DNA from: an uncultured Helicobacteraceae bacterium
Lineage (GTDB): Bacteria; Campylobacterota; Campylobacteria; Campylobacterales; Helicobacteraceae
Reading direction: 5' to 3'
Length of the DNA stretch: 64,000 nt
Assembly: GCA_934668765.1 (NCBI GenBank)
Contig: CAKUOH010000003.1
Span: 1 to 64,000, forward strand
This document shows positions 1-8,587 of the stretch, piece after piece. A program made the position numbers and the translations under genes. The notes beneath the pieces are model-generated. The model was not told where the DNA came from and did not search any database. It was given only the letters and a program-made list of their open reading frames with translations. Within the stretch, counting starts at the first letter, position 1. Every line of letters starts with the position of its first letter.

Positions 1-2
1 AA

Positions 3-80
3 CAAAGGCAAAAGAGCTATTATGGCAAGGCTTGTGATTTAGGGCATCAAGGCGCGTGTAATTTGTATAATGGTATGTAG
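3..80 (+). CDS. C-terminal end of a Sel1/Hcp-like cysteine repeat protein (5' truncated by window)
   Basis: The third forward frame is open from the window edge and ends at TAG 78-80, giving about 25 residues. It contains one half-repeat of the form YYGKACDLGHQGACNLY. This is the alpha/alpha pattern of Sel1-like repeats with two Cys about eight residues apart, as in Helicobacter cysteine-rich (Hcp) proteins, which are secreted TPR-like proteins. Only the last repeat and a short tail are visible, so total length and signal peptide cannot be judged. Family assignment rests on this one repeat. Confidence 0.6.
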   Translation, partial: QRQKSYYGKACDLGHQGACNLYNGM

Positions 81-93
81 ATTCGCTTGATTT

Positions 94-224
94 GGATTGT
101 TGCTTCACTTCGTTTGCAAATTCTGCGAATTGCCACGAATCGCTAAAGCGATGCAGGGCTTGCAAACAAATCTCGCAATGACGATTCGCCTTGCCTTGTC
201 ATTGCAAACGAAGTAAAGCAATCC
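94..224. repeat. Interspersed palindromic repeat, family A
   Basis: The stretch starts with GGATTG.TTGCTTC, contains CTCGCAATGAC near 172-182 and ends with GCAATCC near 218-224. The two ends are complementary, so it can fold into a long imperfect hairpin. The same cores recur at many other gaps in this window. It fills most of the 81-327 gap; a TAAAAT-like -10 element at 290-295 lies just before gmhB. Confidence 0.75.
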
Positions 225-327
225 AAAAAAATACTTTTAGATTCACGCAATAAATCCGCGCTTTTTGTAAAAATCTAGCAACTTTTCGCTAAAATTGCAC
301 TTTTATTTTGAAGTGGAGCGTAAGCAA

Positions 328-840
328 ATGAAAAAAGCCATTTTTTTTGATAGGGACGGCGTTGTGAATGTCAATAGCGAATATGTCTATAAAATCAGCG
401 ATTTTGTGTATATGGACGGATTTGTGGAATTTTTTCGCACAATAAAAGAGCGCGGATTTTTCGCATTTGTCGTTACGAATCAATCAGGCATAAATCGCGG
501 ATTTTACAGCGAGCGCGACTTTAAGATTTTAAGTGATTTTATGCAAAATGATTTGAAGCAAAAAACGGGATTTTGCTTTGATAGAATCTATCATTGTCCG
601 CATTTACCGAATGAAAACTGCATTTGTCGAAAGCCAAAAATTGGTATGATAGAAAACGCGCTCAAAGATTTTCCCATAGATTTGGGCGCATCATATCTCA
701 TCGGCGATAATGAAAGCGACATTGAGTGCGCAATAAATGCAGGGATAAAAACGCAGATTTTGCTTACAAAAGAGCAAAAATCTAGCAAAGCCACTCATAT
801 TATTGATAATTTTCAAAAAGCACATAGTATAATTGCGTGA
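328..840 (+). CDS. gmhB: D-glycero-D-manno-heptose 1,7-bisphosphate phosphatase
   Basis: A HAD-superfamily phosphatase of about 170 residues that removes the C7 phosphate from heptose 1,7-bisphosphate in ADP-heptose synthesis (cytosol). The N-terminal nucleophile motif DRDGVVN is at residues 8-14, the second motif VVTNQSG follows, and a zinc-binding loop has the pattern CPH...CICRKP. The third motif GDNESDIE is near the C-terminus. The start at 328 is chosen because GGAG lies just upstream and the HAD motif begins right after it; an in-frame ATG at 295 would add 11 unlikely residues. It is the first gene of the heptose cluster with hldD, hldE and gmhA. Confidence 0.93.
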   Translation: MKKAIFFDRDGVVNVNSEYVYKISDFVYMDGFVEFFRTIKERGFFAFVVTNQSGINRGFYSERDFKILSDFMQNDLKQKTGFCFDRIYHCPHLPNENCICRKPKIGMIENALKDFPIDLGASYLIGDNESDIECAINAGIKTQILLTKEQKSSKATHIIDNFQKAHSIIA

Positions 841-914
841 GAATTTATGCGTGAATCTTTCAGCGATTCGCGCTTCAAACCGCGCAATTTAGGCGAAAAA
901 TGGAGGCTTGAATT

Positions 915-1919
915 ATGAAATACATTTATGATGATTTGGACGAAAAGAGCGTTTTGGTTACAGGCGGTGCGGGATTTATCGGTAGCAATTTGGTAAAATA
1001 CCTAAATAAGCACCACCCACGCGCAAAAGTCGTGGTTTTTGATAGATTCCGCGATAATAGTTGCTTTGCAAATGGGAATCCTACAAGTTTGGGGCATTTT
1101 AAGAACTTGCTTAATTTTAAGGGCGAGATTATCATCGGCGATTTGGCAAGTAGCGCGGATTTAGCAAGGCTTGATGAATATAAATTTGACTACATTTTTC
1201 ATCAAGGCGCGATTTCGGATACCACCTGCCTAAATCAAGAGCTAGTTTTGAAAACAAATTACGAAAGCTTTGAATATTTCATCAAAAAGGCAAAAAATGA
1301 CAATGCAGTGCTGATTTATGCGTCAAGTGCGGCAGTTTATGGCAATAGTCCCGCGCCAAATGTCATAGGCGTAGGCGAATCGCCTGAAAATGTCTATGGC
1401 TACTCCAAGTGGCTTATGGATAAAAAACTCCGCGATTTAATCGCAAAGAGCGAAGAAAACGATGACGATGACAATGACTTGCGAATCATAGGATTGCGCT
1501 ATTTTAATGTCTATGGCAATGGCGAGTATTTCAAAGGTAGCACGGCGTCAATGATTTTGCAGCTAATTGAACAAATCAAGGCACATAAAAAAGTGCGCCT
1601 TTTTGAGTTTGGCGAGCAAATGCGAGACTTTGTCTATGTCAAAGATGTGATTCAGGCAAATATCAAGGCAATCGAAGCGCAAAAAAGCGGGATTTACAAT
1701 GTCGGTAGTGGCAAGGCGCGAAGTTTTAATGACATTGTGGCGATTTTAAAGTCGCATTTTGGGGAATTTGAAGTGGAATACTTTAAAAATCCTTACACAT
1801 TCTACCAAAATCACACGCAAGCCGACATTAGCGAAACACAAAAAGATTTATTTTATGAGCCGAGATATTCGCTTGAAGATGGCATAAGCGATTATATCGA
1901 ATTGTTAAAAGGGTTTTAA
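915..1919 (+). CDS. hldD: ADP-L-glycero-D-manno-heptose 6-epimerase
   Basis: An SDR-type epimerase of 334 residues that converts ADP-D,D-heptose to ADP-L,D-heptose using NADP. The Rossmann glycine motif VTGGAGFIGSNL is at about residues 15-26, the catalytic YGYSK at about 161-165, and YASSAAVYG precedes it. A strong GGAGG lies 8 bases before the ATG. Its stop overlaps the hldE start by one base (TAATG), which points to coupled translation within the heptose operon. Confidence 0.95.
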   Translation: MKYIYDDLDEKSVLVTGGAGFIGSNLVKYLNKHHPRAKVVVFDRFRDNSCFANGNPTSLGHFKNLLNFKGEIIIGDLASSADLARLDEYKFDYIFHQGAISDTTCLNQELVLKTNYESFEYFIKKAKNDNAVLIYASSAAVYGNSPAPNVIGVGESPENVYGYSKWLMDKKLRDLIAKSEENDDDDNDLRIIGLRYFNVYGNGEYFKGSTASMILQLIEQIKAHKKVRLFEFGEQMRDFVYVKDVIQANIKAIEAQKSGIYNVGSGKARSFNDIVAILKSHFGEFEVEYFKNPYTFYQNHTQADISETQKDLFYEPRYSLEDGISDYIELLKGF

Positions 1920-3295
1920 TGCCACGAATCTTAATCATCGGCGATTTGATGCTAGACCACTATGTGTGGGGCAGTGTGGAGCGAATCTCCCCCGAAGCTC
2001 CCGTGCAAATCCTAAAAATCACGCACGAAAATAATCGTCTTGGTGGCGCATCTAATGTCGCACTAAATCTAATCGCACTTGGCGCAAAGGCGCATATTTG
2101 CGGGATTGTAGGCGATGATAGCGATGGAAAAATCATTGTGGATTTGTTAGATTCGGCGGAGATTGAGCGCGATTTTCTTTGCGTGAAAAGTGATTTTCAA
2201 AGTATTAAAAAGACGCGATTTATCGCTTCAAATCAGCAGGTTTTGCGCGTAGATAGGGAGAGCGTGGATATGTCGCTTGATAGCACGATTTTGGAAAAAA
2301 TCAAAGATACGCTAGATGATTTTAATGCGATTATTTTGTCTGATTACGGCAAAGGTGCGCTTGGCGTGGATTTTACAAGGCAAATCATTGCACTAGCAAA
2401 TGAGCGCAAAATGCCCATTCTCTGCGACCCAAAGGGCGATGATTATAGCAAATACGCCAACGCCACGCTTTTAACGCCAAATAAAAAAGAAGCCCAAATC
2501 GCCACAAATATCCGCATAGATTCGGCTGAAACTTTGCTAGATTCGCTAAAAAAGCTAAAAAATGATTACAATCTAACCTACGCGCTTATTACTTTGAGCG
2601 AAGATGGAATGGCGATTTATGATGACAAAATGACACAGATTCCCACTCTTGCTAAAGAAGTCTATGATGTAACGGGCGCAGGGGATACTGTGATTGCCGC
2701 ACTTGCCTTTGGAATCTGCACAAATATGGACATTTATGAAAGTGCGAAGTTTGCAAACGCTGCTGCTGCTGTGGTTGTCGGCAAAATCGGCTCAGCTCAA
2801 GCAACTCGCGCAGAGATTTTTGGTGTGATGGGCGATGAGGCACATTTAGATGATTTGGAGCTAATTGCGGATTTGAAAAAAGATGGCAAAAAAATCGTTT
2901 TTACAAATGGTTGCTTTGATATTTTGCACTTTGGGCATATTAGCTATTTGCGCAAGGCAAAGAGTTTTGGCGATATTTTGGTGGTAGGGCTAAACTCAAA
3001 TGATTCTGTGCGGAGACTAAAAGGCGATTTGCGCCCCATTAACGACGAATCTGATAGGGCGCAGATTTTGCGTGAGCTTGAATGCGTGGATTTTGTGATT
3101 ATTTTTGATAAGGATACGCCAATAGAACTTATTAAAAAGATTCGCCCTGATATTTTGGTAAAGGGTGCGGATTATAAAGGCAAAGAGGTAGTAGGCAGTG
3201 AGATTGTGAAAGATGTGCGCCTTGTGGAATTTGCAAAAGGCAGAAGCACAAGTGGCATTGTAGAAAAGATTTTAAAAACGCAAGATTCAATCTAA
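1919..3295 (+). CDS. hldE: Bifunctional heptose-7-phosphate kinase / heptose-1-phosphate adenylyltransferase
   Basis: 458 residues, the usual size for the fused enzyme. Residues 1 to about 310 form a PfkB/ribokinase domain, with GGASNVALN near the start and the ATP-binding DVTGAGDTV at about 248-256. From about residue 325 the second domain is a nucleotidyltransferase with TNGCFDILHFGH, the HxGH class signature. It performs the two steps on either side of GmhB. It is joined to hldD by a one-base overlap and followed after 18 bases by gmhA. Confidence 0.95.
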   Translation: MPRILIIGDLMLDHYVWGSVERISPEAPVQILKITHENNRLGGASNVALNLIALGAKAHICGIVGDDSDGKIIVDLLDSAEIERDFLCVKSDFQSIKKTRFIASNQQVLRVDRESVDMSLDSTILEKIKDTLDDFNAIILSDYGKGALGVDFTRQIIALANERKMPILCDPKGDDYSKYANATLLTPNKKEAQIATNIRIDSAETLLDSLKKLKNDYNLTYALITLSEDGMAIYDDKMTQIPTLAKEVYDVTGAGDTVIAALAFGICTNMDIYESAKFANAAAAVVVGKIGSAQATRAEIFGVMGDEAHLDDLELIADLKKDGKKIVFTNGCFDILHFGHISYLRKAKSFGDILVVGLNSNDSVRRLKGDLRPINDESDRAQILRELECVDFVIIFDKDTPIELIKKIRPDILVKGADYKGKEVVGSEIVKDVRLVEFAKGRSTSGIVEKILKTQDSI

Positions 3296-3313
3296 AAAAC
3301 GGAGGTTTGAAAA

Positions 3314-3880
3314 ATGAATGATTTGATTCAAGGTGAGTTTTTCTCGCATATTGACACCGCTCAAGCAGCGTTAAAGGGACTTGTAGGCGATATTGAAAAT
3401 GCTAGTGCGATAATGATAGAAGCACTAAAAAATGGCAATAAGATTATGACTTGCGGAAATGGCGGGAGTGCGGCGGATTCGCAACATTTCGCAGCGGAAT
3501 TAAGCGGACGATATTTGGAGGATAGGGACGGAATCGCGTGCATTGCGCTAACCACCGATACTTCTGCGATTACTGCAATCGGCAATGACTTTGGATTTGA
3601 GTTTATATTCTCGCGTCAAGTGGAGGCTTTGGCAAAAAAAGGCGATGTTTTACTAGCAATCTCCACAAGTGGCAACTCGCAAAATATCATCAAAGCAATC
3701 GACACCGCAAAAAGCAAGGGTTGCAAGATTATAGGTTTAAGTGGGCGCGATGGTGGGGCGATGAATGAATGCGTGGATTTAAATATTATCGTGCCAAGCT
3801 CATCAACACCACGAATCCAAGAAATGCACTTGCTAATTGAACATATTTTATGCAATATAATTGAGAGAGAATGTAAGTAA
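3314..3880 (+). CDS. gmhA: Sedoheptulose-7-phosphate isomerase
   Basis: A SIS-domain isomerase of 188 residues that converts sedoheptulose 7-phosphate to heptose 7-phosphate, the first step of ADP-heptose synthesis. Visible family motifs are CGNGGSAADSQHFAAELSGR, the phosphate-binding LAISTSGNS, and the C-terminal EMHLLIEHILC helix. GGAGG is 9 bases before the ATG. All four ADP-heptose genes are therefore together, in the order gmhB-hldD-hldE-gmhA. Confidence 0.95.
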   Translation: MNDLIQGEFFSHIDTAQAALKGLVGDIENASAIMIEALKNGNKIMTCGNGGSAADSQHFAAELSGRYLEDRDGIACIALTTDTSAITAIGNDFGFEFIFSRQVEALAKKGDVLLAISTSGNSQNIIKAIDTAKSKGCKIIGLSGRDGGAMNECVDLNIIVPSSSTPRIQEMHLLIEHILCNIIERECK

Positions 3881-3904
3881 ATGATGGATAATTTATTTTT
3901 AGGT

Positions 3905-4085
3905 AAGCTTTTTGCGCATCCGTTTTCACGCGAAATTGCGCTCAATAGACGCCCAAGTCTTATATCACTTGTTTCGCGAAAAACGGCACAAAGCCACACC
4001 ACCATTATTTATATTGTGATTCGTTACACGAATCAAAGTGCAAAATATGCCATCTTTGCAAGGCTAATCGCAGATTTACACAAAG
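3905..4085. repeat. Interspersed repeat, family B (GACGCCCAAGTC core)
   Basis: Between gmhA and the next gene lies a stretch with CGTTTTCACGC, TGCGCTCAAT, GACGCCCAAGTC and a GATTCGT...ACGAATC inverted pair. Closely similar stretches occur at 38390-38700 and 47158-47330. An ORF of 75 codons (3881-4108) runs through it, but its sequence is explained by the repeat and it has no family resemblance, so it is not called as a gene. Confidence 0.7.
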
Positions 4086-4117
4086 CAATCCACAAAGACA
4101 ATCCATAAAGTAGCCCA

Positions 4118-4729
4118 ATGAAGCACTACAAATCGAACTTTGCGCGAGTTTTTCGCTTTGATAGCTTTGAATCTTTCGCACTTGATGAGTTTCACAATGG
4201 CATTGTGCTAAAATTTGCCGACATTGCGTTTGGCAAGTATTTTATTTATTTGCAAACACCGCAAAACGCGCTATATCCTTGCGTTATTTACAATGCACTG
4301 ATAAGCCACCGAGCGCACATAGAGCGACAAAAGCCCATCATTCACTTTACAAAATGCAAGTTTTTAAACGCGCTAATGCAAAGCAAAGGCGCAAAGGCAA
4401 AGATTATGAAAAGCAATGCTTTTAGCTATGCAGTGGGTAGCAGTGAGCGCGTTAGCGTGAAGATTTTTTATGACGCGAAGCTACCATTTTGCGCCGAGTG
4501 TGTCGAATCTTACAAGAAATTTTTTAGCATAAAAGATTTTGGCGTGGAAAATGCTACGAATCTTTGGGCAAATCTCTTTGCAAATGAGCTACTTTGCGCG
4601 ATAGAGCTGGAATCTTTACGGCGACACAACTTTGAGATTTTTAGGGCGCAGGATTATTTTTACTTGACATATAAGCGCGAAAATGGGCGCGATTTAGGCG
4701 ATTTACGCAAGATTCATAAGGGGGAATAA
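4118..4729 (+). CDS. Uncharacterised protein downstream of the heptose operon
   Basis: 203 residues with no family that I recognise. It has no signal peptide or membrane helix and is rich in Phe, Lys and Ala. A CAEC pair lies at about residues 127-130 (PFCAECVESYKKFF), which could bind metal but is not a known motif. The stop overlaps the next start by one base (TAATG), so it is probably co-translated with the YhcH-type gene. Shine-Dalgarno before 4118 is weak. It may be linked to sugar metabolism only by position. Confidence 0.6.
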   Translation: MKHYKSNFARVFRFDSFESFALDEFHNGIVLKFADIAFGKYFIYLQTPQNALYPCVIYNALISHRAHIERQKPIIHFTKCKFLNALMQSKGAKAKIMKSNAFSYAVGSSERVSVKIFYDAKLPFCAECVESYKKFFSIKDFGVENATNLWANLFANELLCAIELESLRRHNFEIFRAQDYFYLTYKRENGRDLGDLRKIHKGE

Positions 4730-5241
4730 TGGCGATTTTATTAGAGATTCCGCGTGATTTGGGTGCAATGGAAATGCTTTTTGTGAATTCAAAAATCGCA
4801 AAAAATGTGAGCGATTATTTTTTAAATTCGGCGACTTTGAATCGCATTTTATCCCTAGATTGTGGCGATTTGCGTGTTGAAAATAGTATAGATTTGGGAA
4901 GTGGGATTCGCGCTATCGAGCAAAGTTATGTGCTAAAAAATAGCGGGATTTTTGAAGCGCATAGAGCATTTGTAGATTTTCAGTTTGTAGCAAAAGGCAG
5001 TGAGATTATGAAAGTTGGCTTTGTGGGCGCATTTAGCGTGGTAAATGAATATGACGCGAAAAAAGATTGCCAAAATTTTGTGGCACTAAAATCGCCTTCA
5101 CAAATCGCACTTTATGAAAATTCGCTGTTGATTCTAACGCCAAAGGACATTCACGCAGGGGGATTTGAGCTAGATTCACGCGTGGTGTTTAAGTCTGTGC
5201 TAAAAGTGCCGACAAATTTGCTTAAAATCACAAAGGCATAA
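4729..5241 (+). CDS. YhcH/YjgK/YiaL family protein
   Basis: 170 residues that match the EbgC-like cupin fold family: HRAFVDFQFVAKGSE (family form H..VDiq....G.E), KDCQNF in the middle, TPKDIHAGG (P.D.H metal/ligand loop) and a final VVFKSVLKV strand. Members are linked to sugar and sialic acid use (YhcH) or to beta-galactosidase (EbgC), but biochemical roles are mostly unknown. It is directly joined to the uncharacterised gene before it and followed 2 bases later by a DUF2147 gene. Confidence 0.75.
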   Translation: MAILLEIPRDLGAMEMLFVNSKIAKNVSDYFLNSATLNRILSLDCGDLRVENSIDLGSGIRAIEQSYVLKNSGIFEAHRAFVDFQFVAKGSEIMKVGFVGAFSVVNEYDAKKDCQNFVALKSPSQIALYENSLLILTPKDIHAGGFELDSRVVFKSVLKVPTNLLKITKA

Positions 5242-5243
5242 AA

Positions 5244-5834
5244 ATGATAAAAAAACTTGTATTTTTGATGATTTTTATTTCAAGTCTTTTTGCCACAAGC
5301 AAATCTATTATCAATAAAACCGCACAAGATTCGAGCGATTCGCAAAATTTAAATACTTTGCAAGATTCGCAAGATTTACCAAAAAACCATTGCAAAAACG
5401 GCGATATTATGGGATATTGGCTCTCTCCACGCGACAAAGAGAGTGGGCGATATAGCATTGTGGAGATTTTTAAGAAAGATGGCAAATATTTCGCGTATCA
5501 GGTTGTTTTTATGGATTCGCAACCTAGCAAAAAAGATACACTAAATCAAAATTTTGCCCTGCGTGATAGGGAAGTTTTGGGTAGCGTTCATATTTATAAT
5601 TTAGAGCGCGAAGGGCAAAATTCTTATATAAATGGCAGGTATTATGATTTTAACAAAGGCAAGAGTTTTCATCTAAAAGCGCGTTTAGAGTGCGATAAGC
5701 TCATTTTGCTTGTGAGTGCGGATAATGTGGGCTTTTTGGGTAAGCAAAAAACCTATCAATTTATAGATATTAAGGATGCGGAATTTTATATCAAAGAAAA
5801 GCCAAATATCGATTTTAGCGGAGTGCCAGAGTAG
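5244..5834 (+). CDS. DUF2147 family secreted protein
   Basis: 196 residues. An N-terminal signal peptide (MIKKLVFLMIFISSLFA) is followed by a Ser/Asp/Gln linker made of GATTCG words, then a DUF2147-type beta domain starting at GDIMGYWLSPRDKESG and running to the C-terminus (YQFIDIKDAEFY). Such proteins are small periplasmic or exported beta-barrel-like domains, often of 140-170 residues, without known enzymatic role. The start follows AAGG. Confidence 0.75.
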   Translation: MIKKLVFLMIFISSLFATSKSIINKTAQDSSDSQNLNTLQDSQDLPKNHCKNGDIMGYWLSPRDKESGRYSIVEIFKKDGKYFAYQVVFMDSQPSKKDTLNQNFALRDREVLGSVHIYNLEREGQNSYINGRYYDFNKGKSFHLKARLECDKLILLVSADNVGFLGKQKTYQFIDIKDAEFYIKEKPNIDFSGVPE

Positions 5835-5893
5835 GTGATTTGCACGAATCTTAACAAATTCGCAGACTTAAAAAAAAATAGGGAGGCAACAAA

Positions 5894-6556
5894 ATGCGAG
5901 AGATTTTTTTAATCGGTTCTAAAGCCGAAGAGGGTGTGAAATCGCTAGTAGTTAGCGAAATTAAAATCCTGCCTTTTGAGGTAAATTTGCATAATATTGA
6001 CGCACTGATTTTCACTTCGCGCTATGCGATAAAATCGATAGCGCAAAATGCCGAGCGCATAGGCGATTTAAAATGGAAGCAAATCCCTAGCTTTGTCATC
6101 GGCGAAGGGAGCGCAGGATATTTGGAGAGTTTGGGCGGAAAGATTGAGTATATCGGCAAGGATTCGCACGGCGATGGCTTTGCAAAAGAGATTATCCCAT
6201 TGCTTAAAAACCGCCACCCGCTCTATGTTCACGCCAAGAAAATAGTCTCTGGCATTAACGAAAAGCTAATCCATCACAAAATCAAATTAAGCGAAGTTGT
6301 GGCGTATGAAAATAAGACACTGAAATTAGATTCGCGCCTAGCTCCGCCACCTAGCTCAATTTTGATTTTCACTGCGCCTAGTCATTACAAGGCGTTTTTA
6401 GCGAATTTCAAGTGGGATGGGAGCTATCTTGCGGTGGCGATTGGAATGACTACTTTTGGCGTGTTTGATACAGGTATTGACGCCTTTGTCGCGCCAAAGC
6501 AGAGCATTGCATCTTGCATTGAGTTTGCCAAAGAATTGCGTGTGCGATTGCCTTAA
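5894..6556 (+). CDS. hemD: Uroporphyrinogen-III synthase
   Basis: 220 residues. The protein shows the low-conservation HemD layout: LIFTSRYAIKSI in the first lobe, PSFVIGEGSAGYL in the hinge region, HGDGFAKEI in the second lobe, then LIFTAPSHYKAFL and AIGMTTFGV near the end. It closes hydroxymethylbilane with ring D inversion in haem and sirohaem synthesis. A strong GGGAGG precedes the ATG. HemE, the next enzyme, is in the same window at 11006-12037 on the other strand. Confidence 0.88.
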   Translation: MREIFLIGSKAEEGVKSLVVSEIKILPFEVNLHNIDALIFTSRYAIKSIAQNAERIGDLKWKQIPSFVIGEGSAGYLESLGGKIEYIGKDSHGDGFAKEIIPLLKNRHPLYVHAKKIVSGINEKLIHHKIKLSEVVAYENKTLKLDSRLAPPPSSILIFTAPSHYKAFLANFKWDGSYLAVAIGMTTFGVFDTGIDAFVAPKQSIASCIEFAKELRVRLP

Positions 6557-6617
6557 AAGCGTAAATGAATTTTTTAAGCTTCGTTGTGGCATTATCACGG
6601 ATTTTAAAGGACATAAA

Positions 6618-6839
6618 ATGCAAACTTACACTATAAATTTAAATGACACGCAGGCTTCTTATATTTTGCCTTTGCTTGATGATTTAAAGATTGATTACGC
6701 ACCAAAGGATTTTATAGAGCAAATTGAGCAAGACGCCAAGCTATATGAGAGTGGCAAATTACCCACCAAATCCATCGCAGAATGCGAAAAAGAAATGTGC
6801 GAATTTACGCAGGATTTAAAAGCAAAATATGCAAATTGA
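6618..6839 (+). CDS. Small antitoxin-like protein
   Basis: 73 residues, acidic and helical. It begins with MQTYTINLNDTQASYI, then a Glu/Lys-rich C-terminal part. AAGGA lies before the ATG. It overlaps the following ParE/RelE-type toxin gene by 11 bases, the usual antitoxin-then-toxin arrangement, and that is the main reason for the call. No ribbon-helix-helix or HTH motif can be named with certainty. Confidence 0.6.
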   Translation: MQTYTINLNDTQASYILPLLDDLKIDYAPKDFIEQIEQDAKLYESGKLPTKSIAECEKEMCEFTQDLKAKYAN

Positions 6840-7117
6840 ATTAAGCACTAGATTCATCGTGCAATTCAAAGAGGTGTTAGATTTTATTGCGCAAAATAGC
6901 ATAGAAAACGCGCTTAAATTTGAAAGCGATATTTTGGGGCAAATCAAAGATTTGGATTTAATACCATACAAATACCGCAAATCCGTTCATTTTAGCAACC
7001 CAAATATCCAGCGACTTTGTGTTTAAGGGCTATGTCGTGCCATATCTCATAGATAGCGCAAATGATAAGCTAGTGATTTTGGGGATTTGCAAGTGGAATC
7101 TTTGGAAAAACAAATGA
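6829..7117 (+). pseudogene. ParE/RelE-type toxin gene broken by a frameshift
   Basis: The first frame reads 65 codons (STRFIVQFKEVLDFI...YKYRKSVHF) and stops at 7026. The next frame continues from GAC at 7013 with DFVFKGYVVPYLID...VILGICKWNLW and stops at TGA 7115-7117. Joined, the two parts give a typical ParE/RelE toxin of about 95 residues with the conserved C-terminal I/V-L-GIxKxNLW ending. One extra base near 7009-7013 breaks it. The restored stop overlaps the xseA start by 4 bases (ATGA), which supports the original gene end. It is either a true inactivating mutation or a sequence error. Confidence 0.8.
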
Positions 7118-8334
7118 AATTTTTAAGCGTCAGTGAGCTAAACGCACAGCTAAAATCCGTCATCAAAGAGCATTTTCCAAGCGTCTTTGTGGAGGGTGAA
7201 ATTTGCAATTTGACAAAACACCAAAGCGGACATTGCTATTTTAGCCTAAAAGACGATGATTCGACTATTCGCTGTGTGCTTTTTAAAGGCACTCGCACAA
7301 GGCTAAAAATTGACATTGAAAACACGCAAAAAGTCCAAATCACAGGCGAAATCTCGCTTTATGAAAAAAGAGGCGAATACCAAATCATCTGCTCAAATAT
7401 CGCGCAATGTGGCACAGATGCAAATGCGCTAGAAAAATTAAAGCAAAAATTAAAAGCGGAGGGACTTTTTGATTCAAAGCACAAAAAGCCACTGCCAAAA
7501 TTCCCGCATAAAATCGCACTCATCACTTCAAAGTCTGGTGCGGCGTTGCACGATATTTTGTTTGTGGCAAATAAGCGGTGGAATTTAATTGAACTATCAA
7601 TCTTTGATACGCTCGTGCAGGGGGAAAATGCAAAGTTTCAAATCGCAGAATCTATCGCTTTGGCAGATAATGGCAAGTTTGATATTATTGTTTTAGCGCG
7701 TGGTGGCGGGAGTTTAGAGGATTTGTGGGCGTTTAATGAAGAGATTGTCGCAAGGGCGATTTTTAAAGCGAAAACGCCCATAGTTTCGGCGATTGGACAC
7801 GAAATCGACTTTTTGTTAAGCGACTTGGTGGCGGACATTCGCGCACCCACGCCATCGGCGGCAATGGAGCTGATTTTGCCTGATAAAAGCGAATGGTTTT
7901 TGAAATTAGCAGAGTTGCAAAATGAGCTTGATTCGGCGTATTTAGCGCAAATCTCGGCGTTTAATAATGCACTAGAGATTCTAAAATCTAAAATTTTGGC
8001 GTTTCGATTTGACTATAAAAAAGAAAACGCGAATCTAGCGGATTTAAGGGCAAATCTAGCAAAAGCAATGCAAAATATTTTAGCGCGAAAATTTGAAAGT
8101 GCAAATCAAAAAAATGCGCTAGATTCGGCATATTTGCGCTTTGTAGAATTAAAAAGTGCGAATCTAGCGCAACTAAAGGCACTTTTAGAATCGCGCAATC
8201 CCAAAAGATTAGTTGAAAAAGGATTCGTGCAGGTAACTAAAAATGGCGCAGTGGCGACTTTAAAAGACTTGCAATCAAATGATAGCGTCCTTTTAAGCGA
8301 TGGCGAATGCGCTAAAAATGCTAAAATTTTATAA
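7114..8334 (+). CDS. xseA: Exodeoxyribonuclease VII large subunit
   Basis: About 406 residues. The N-terminal OB-fold (LSVSELNAQLKSVIK, FVEGEICNLTKHQSGHCYFSLKD) is followed by the catalytic core with PHKIALITS, GRGGGSLEDLWAFNEE and SAIGHEIDFLLSDLVAD.RAPTPSAA, all diagnostic. The C-terminal part is long coiled coil. The start at 7114 is preferred over 7087 because the protein family begins at MKFLSVSEL and because it forms an ATGA overlap with the upstream toxin frame. xseB is not in the window. Confidence 0.94.
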   Translation: MKFLSVSELNAQLKSVIKEHFPSVFVEGEICNLTKHQSGHCYFSLKDDDSTIRCVLFKGTRTRLKIDIENTQKVQITGEISLYEKRGEYQIICSNIAQCGTDANALEKLKQKLKAEGLFDSKHKKPLPKFPHKIALITSKSGAALHDILFVANKRWNLIELSIFDTLVQGENAKFQIAESIALADNGKFDIIVLARGGGSLEDLWAFNEEIVARAIFKAKTPIVSAIGHEIDFLLSDLVADIRAPTPSAAMELILPDKSEWFLKLAELQNELDSAYLAQISAFNNALEILKSKILAFRFDYKKENANLADLRANLAKAMQNILARKFESANQKNALDSAYLRFVELKSANLAQLKALLESRNPKRLVEKGFVQVTKNGAVATLKDLQSNDSVLLSDGECAKNAKIL

Positions 8335-8340
8335 AAACAA

Positions 8341-8526
8341 GTGGATTGCTTCGCCTCTCTATCACAAGGACTTGCAATGATGAAATGTTTTGCCTTTATT
8401 TTTTTGTGGATTGCCACGATTTTGCGAATCGCAAAATCTCGCAATGAAGATTCGTGGTATAGATTGCTACGAATTGCTTTTGTAATGCAGGACTTACAAA
8501 GTAAGCCTTGCAATGACGAATCTGGC
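8341..8526. repeat. Cluster of family A palindromic repeats between xseA and a DUF411 gene
   Basis: Several copies of the GGATTGC...CTTGCAATGA and GATTGCCACGA...CTCGCAATGA cores lie in tandem, with complementary ends that can form hairpins between two convergent genes. Short ORFs on both strands here are repeat-derived. The rest of the 8335-8587 gap holds nothing else recognisable. Confidence 0.7.
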
Positions 8527-8587
8527 ATTTTTACACCTCACAACGACAAAAAAATAACACAATCCTTGCGAATTTACCCAAAACCCA

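Noticed and set aside
94..224. Possible CRISPR array from regularly recurring short words
   Set aside because: The copies are palindromic and dispersed over the window, with no constant spacer length and no cas genes.
3881..4108. 75-codon ORF directly after gmhA
   Set aside because: Its sequence is a family B repeat that recurs at other gaps; no family resemblance and no Shine-Dalgarno.
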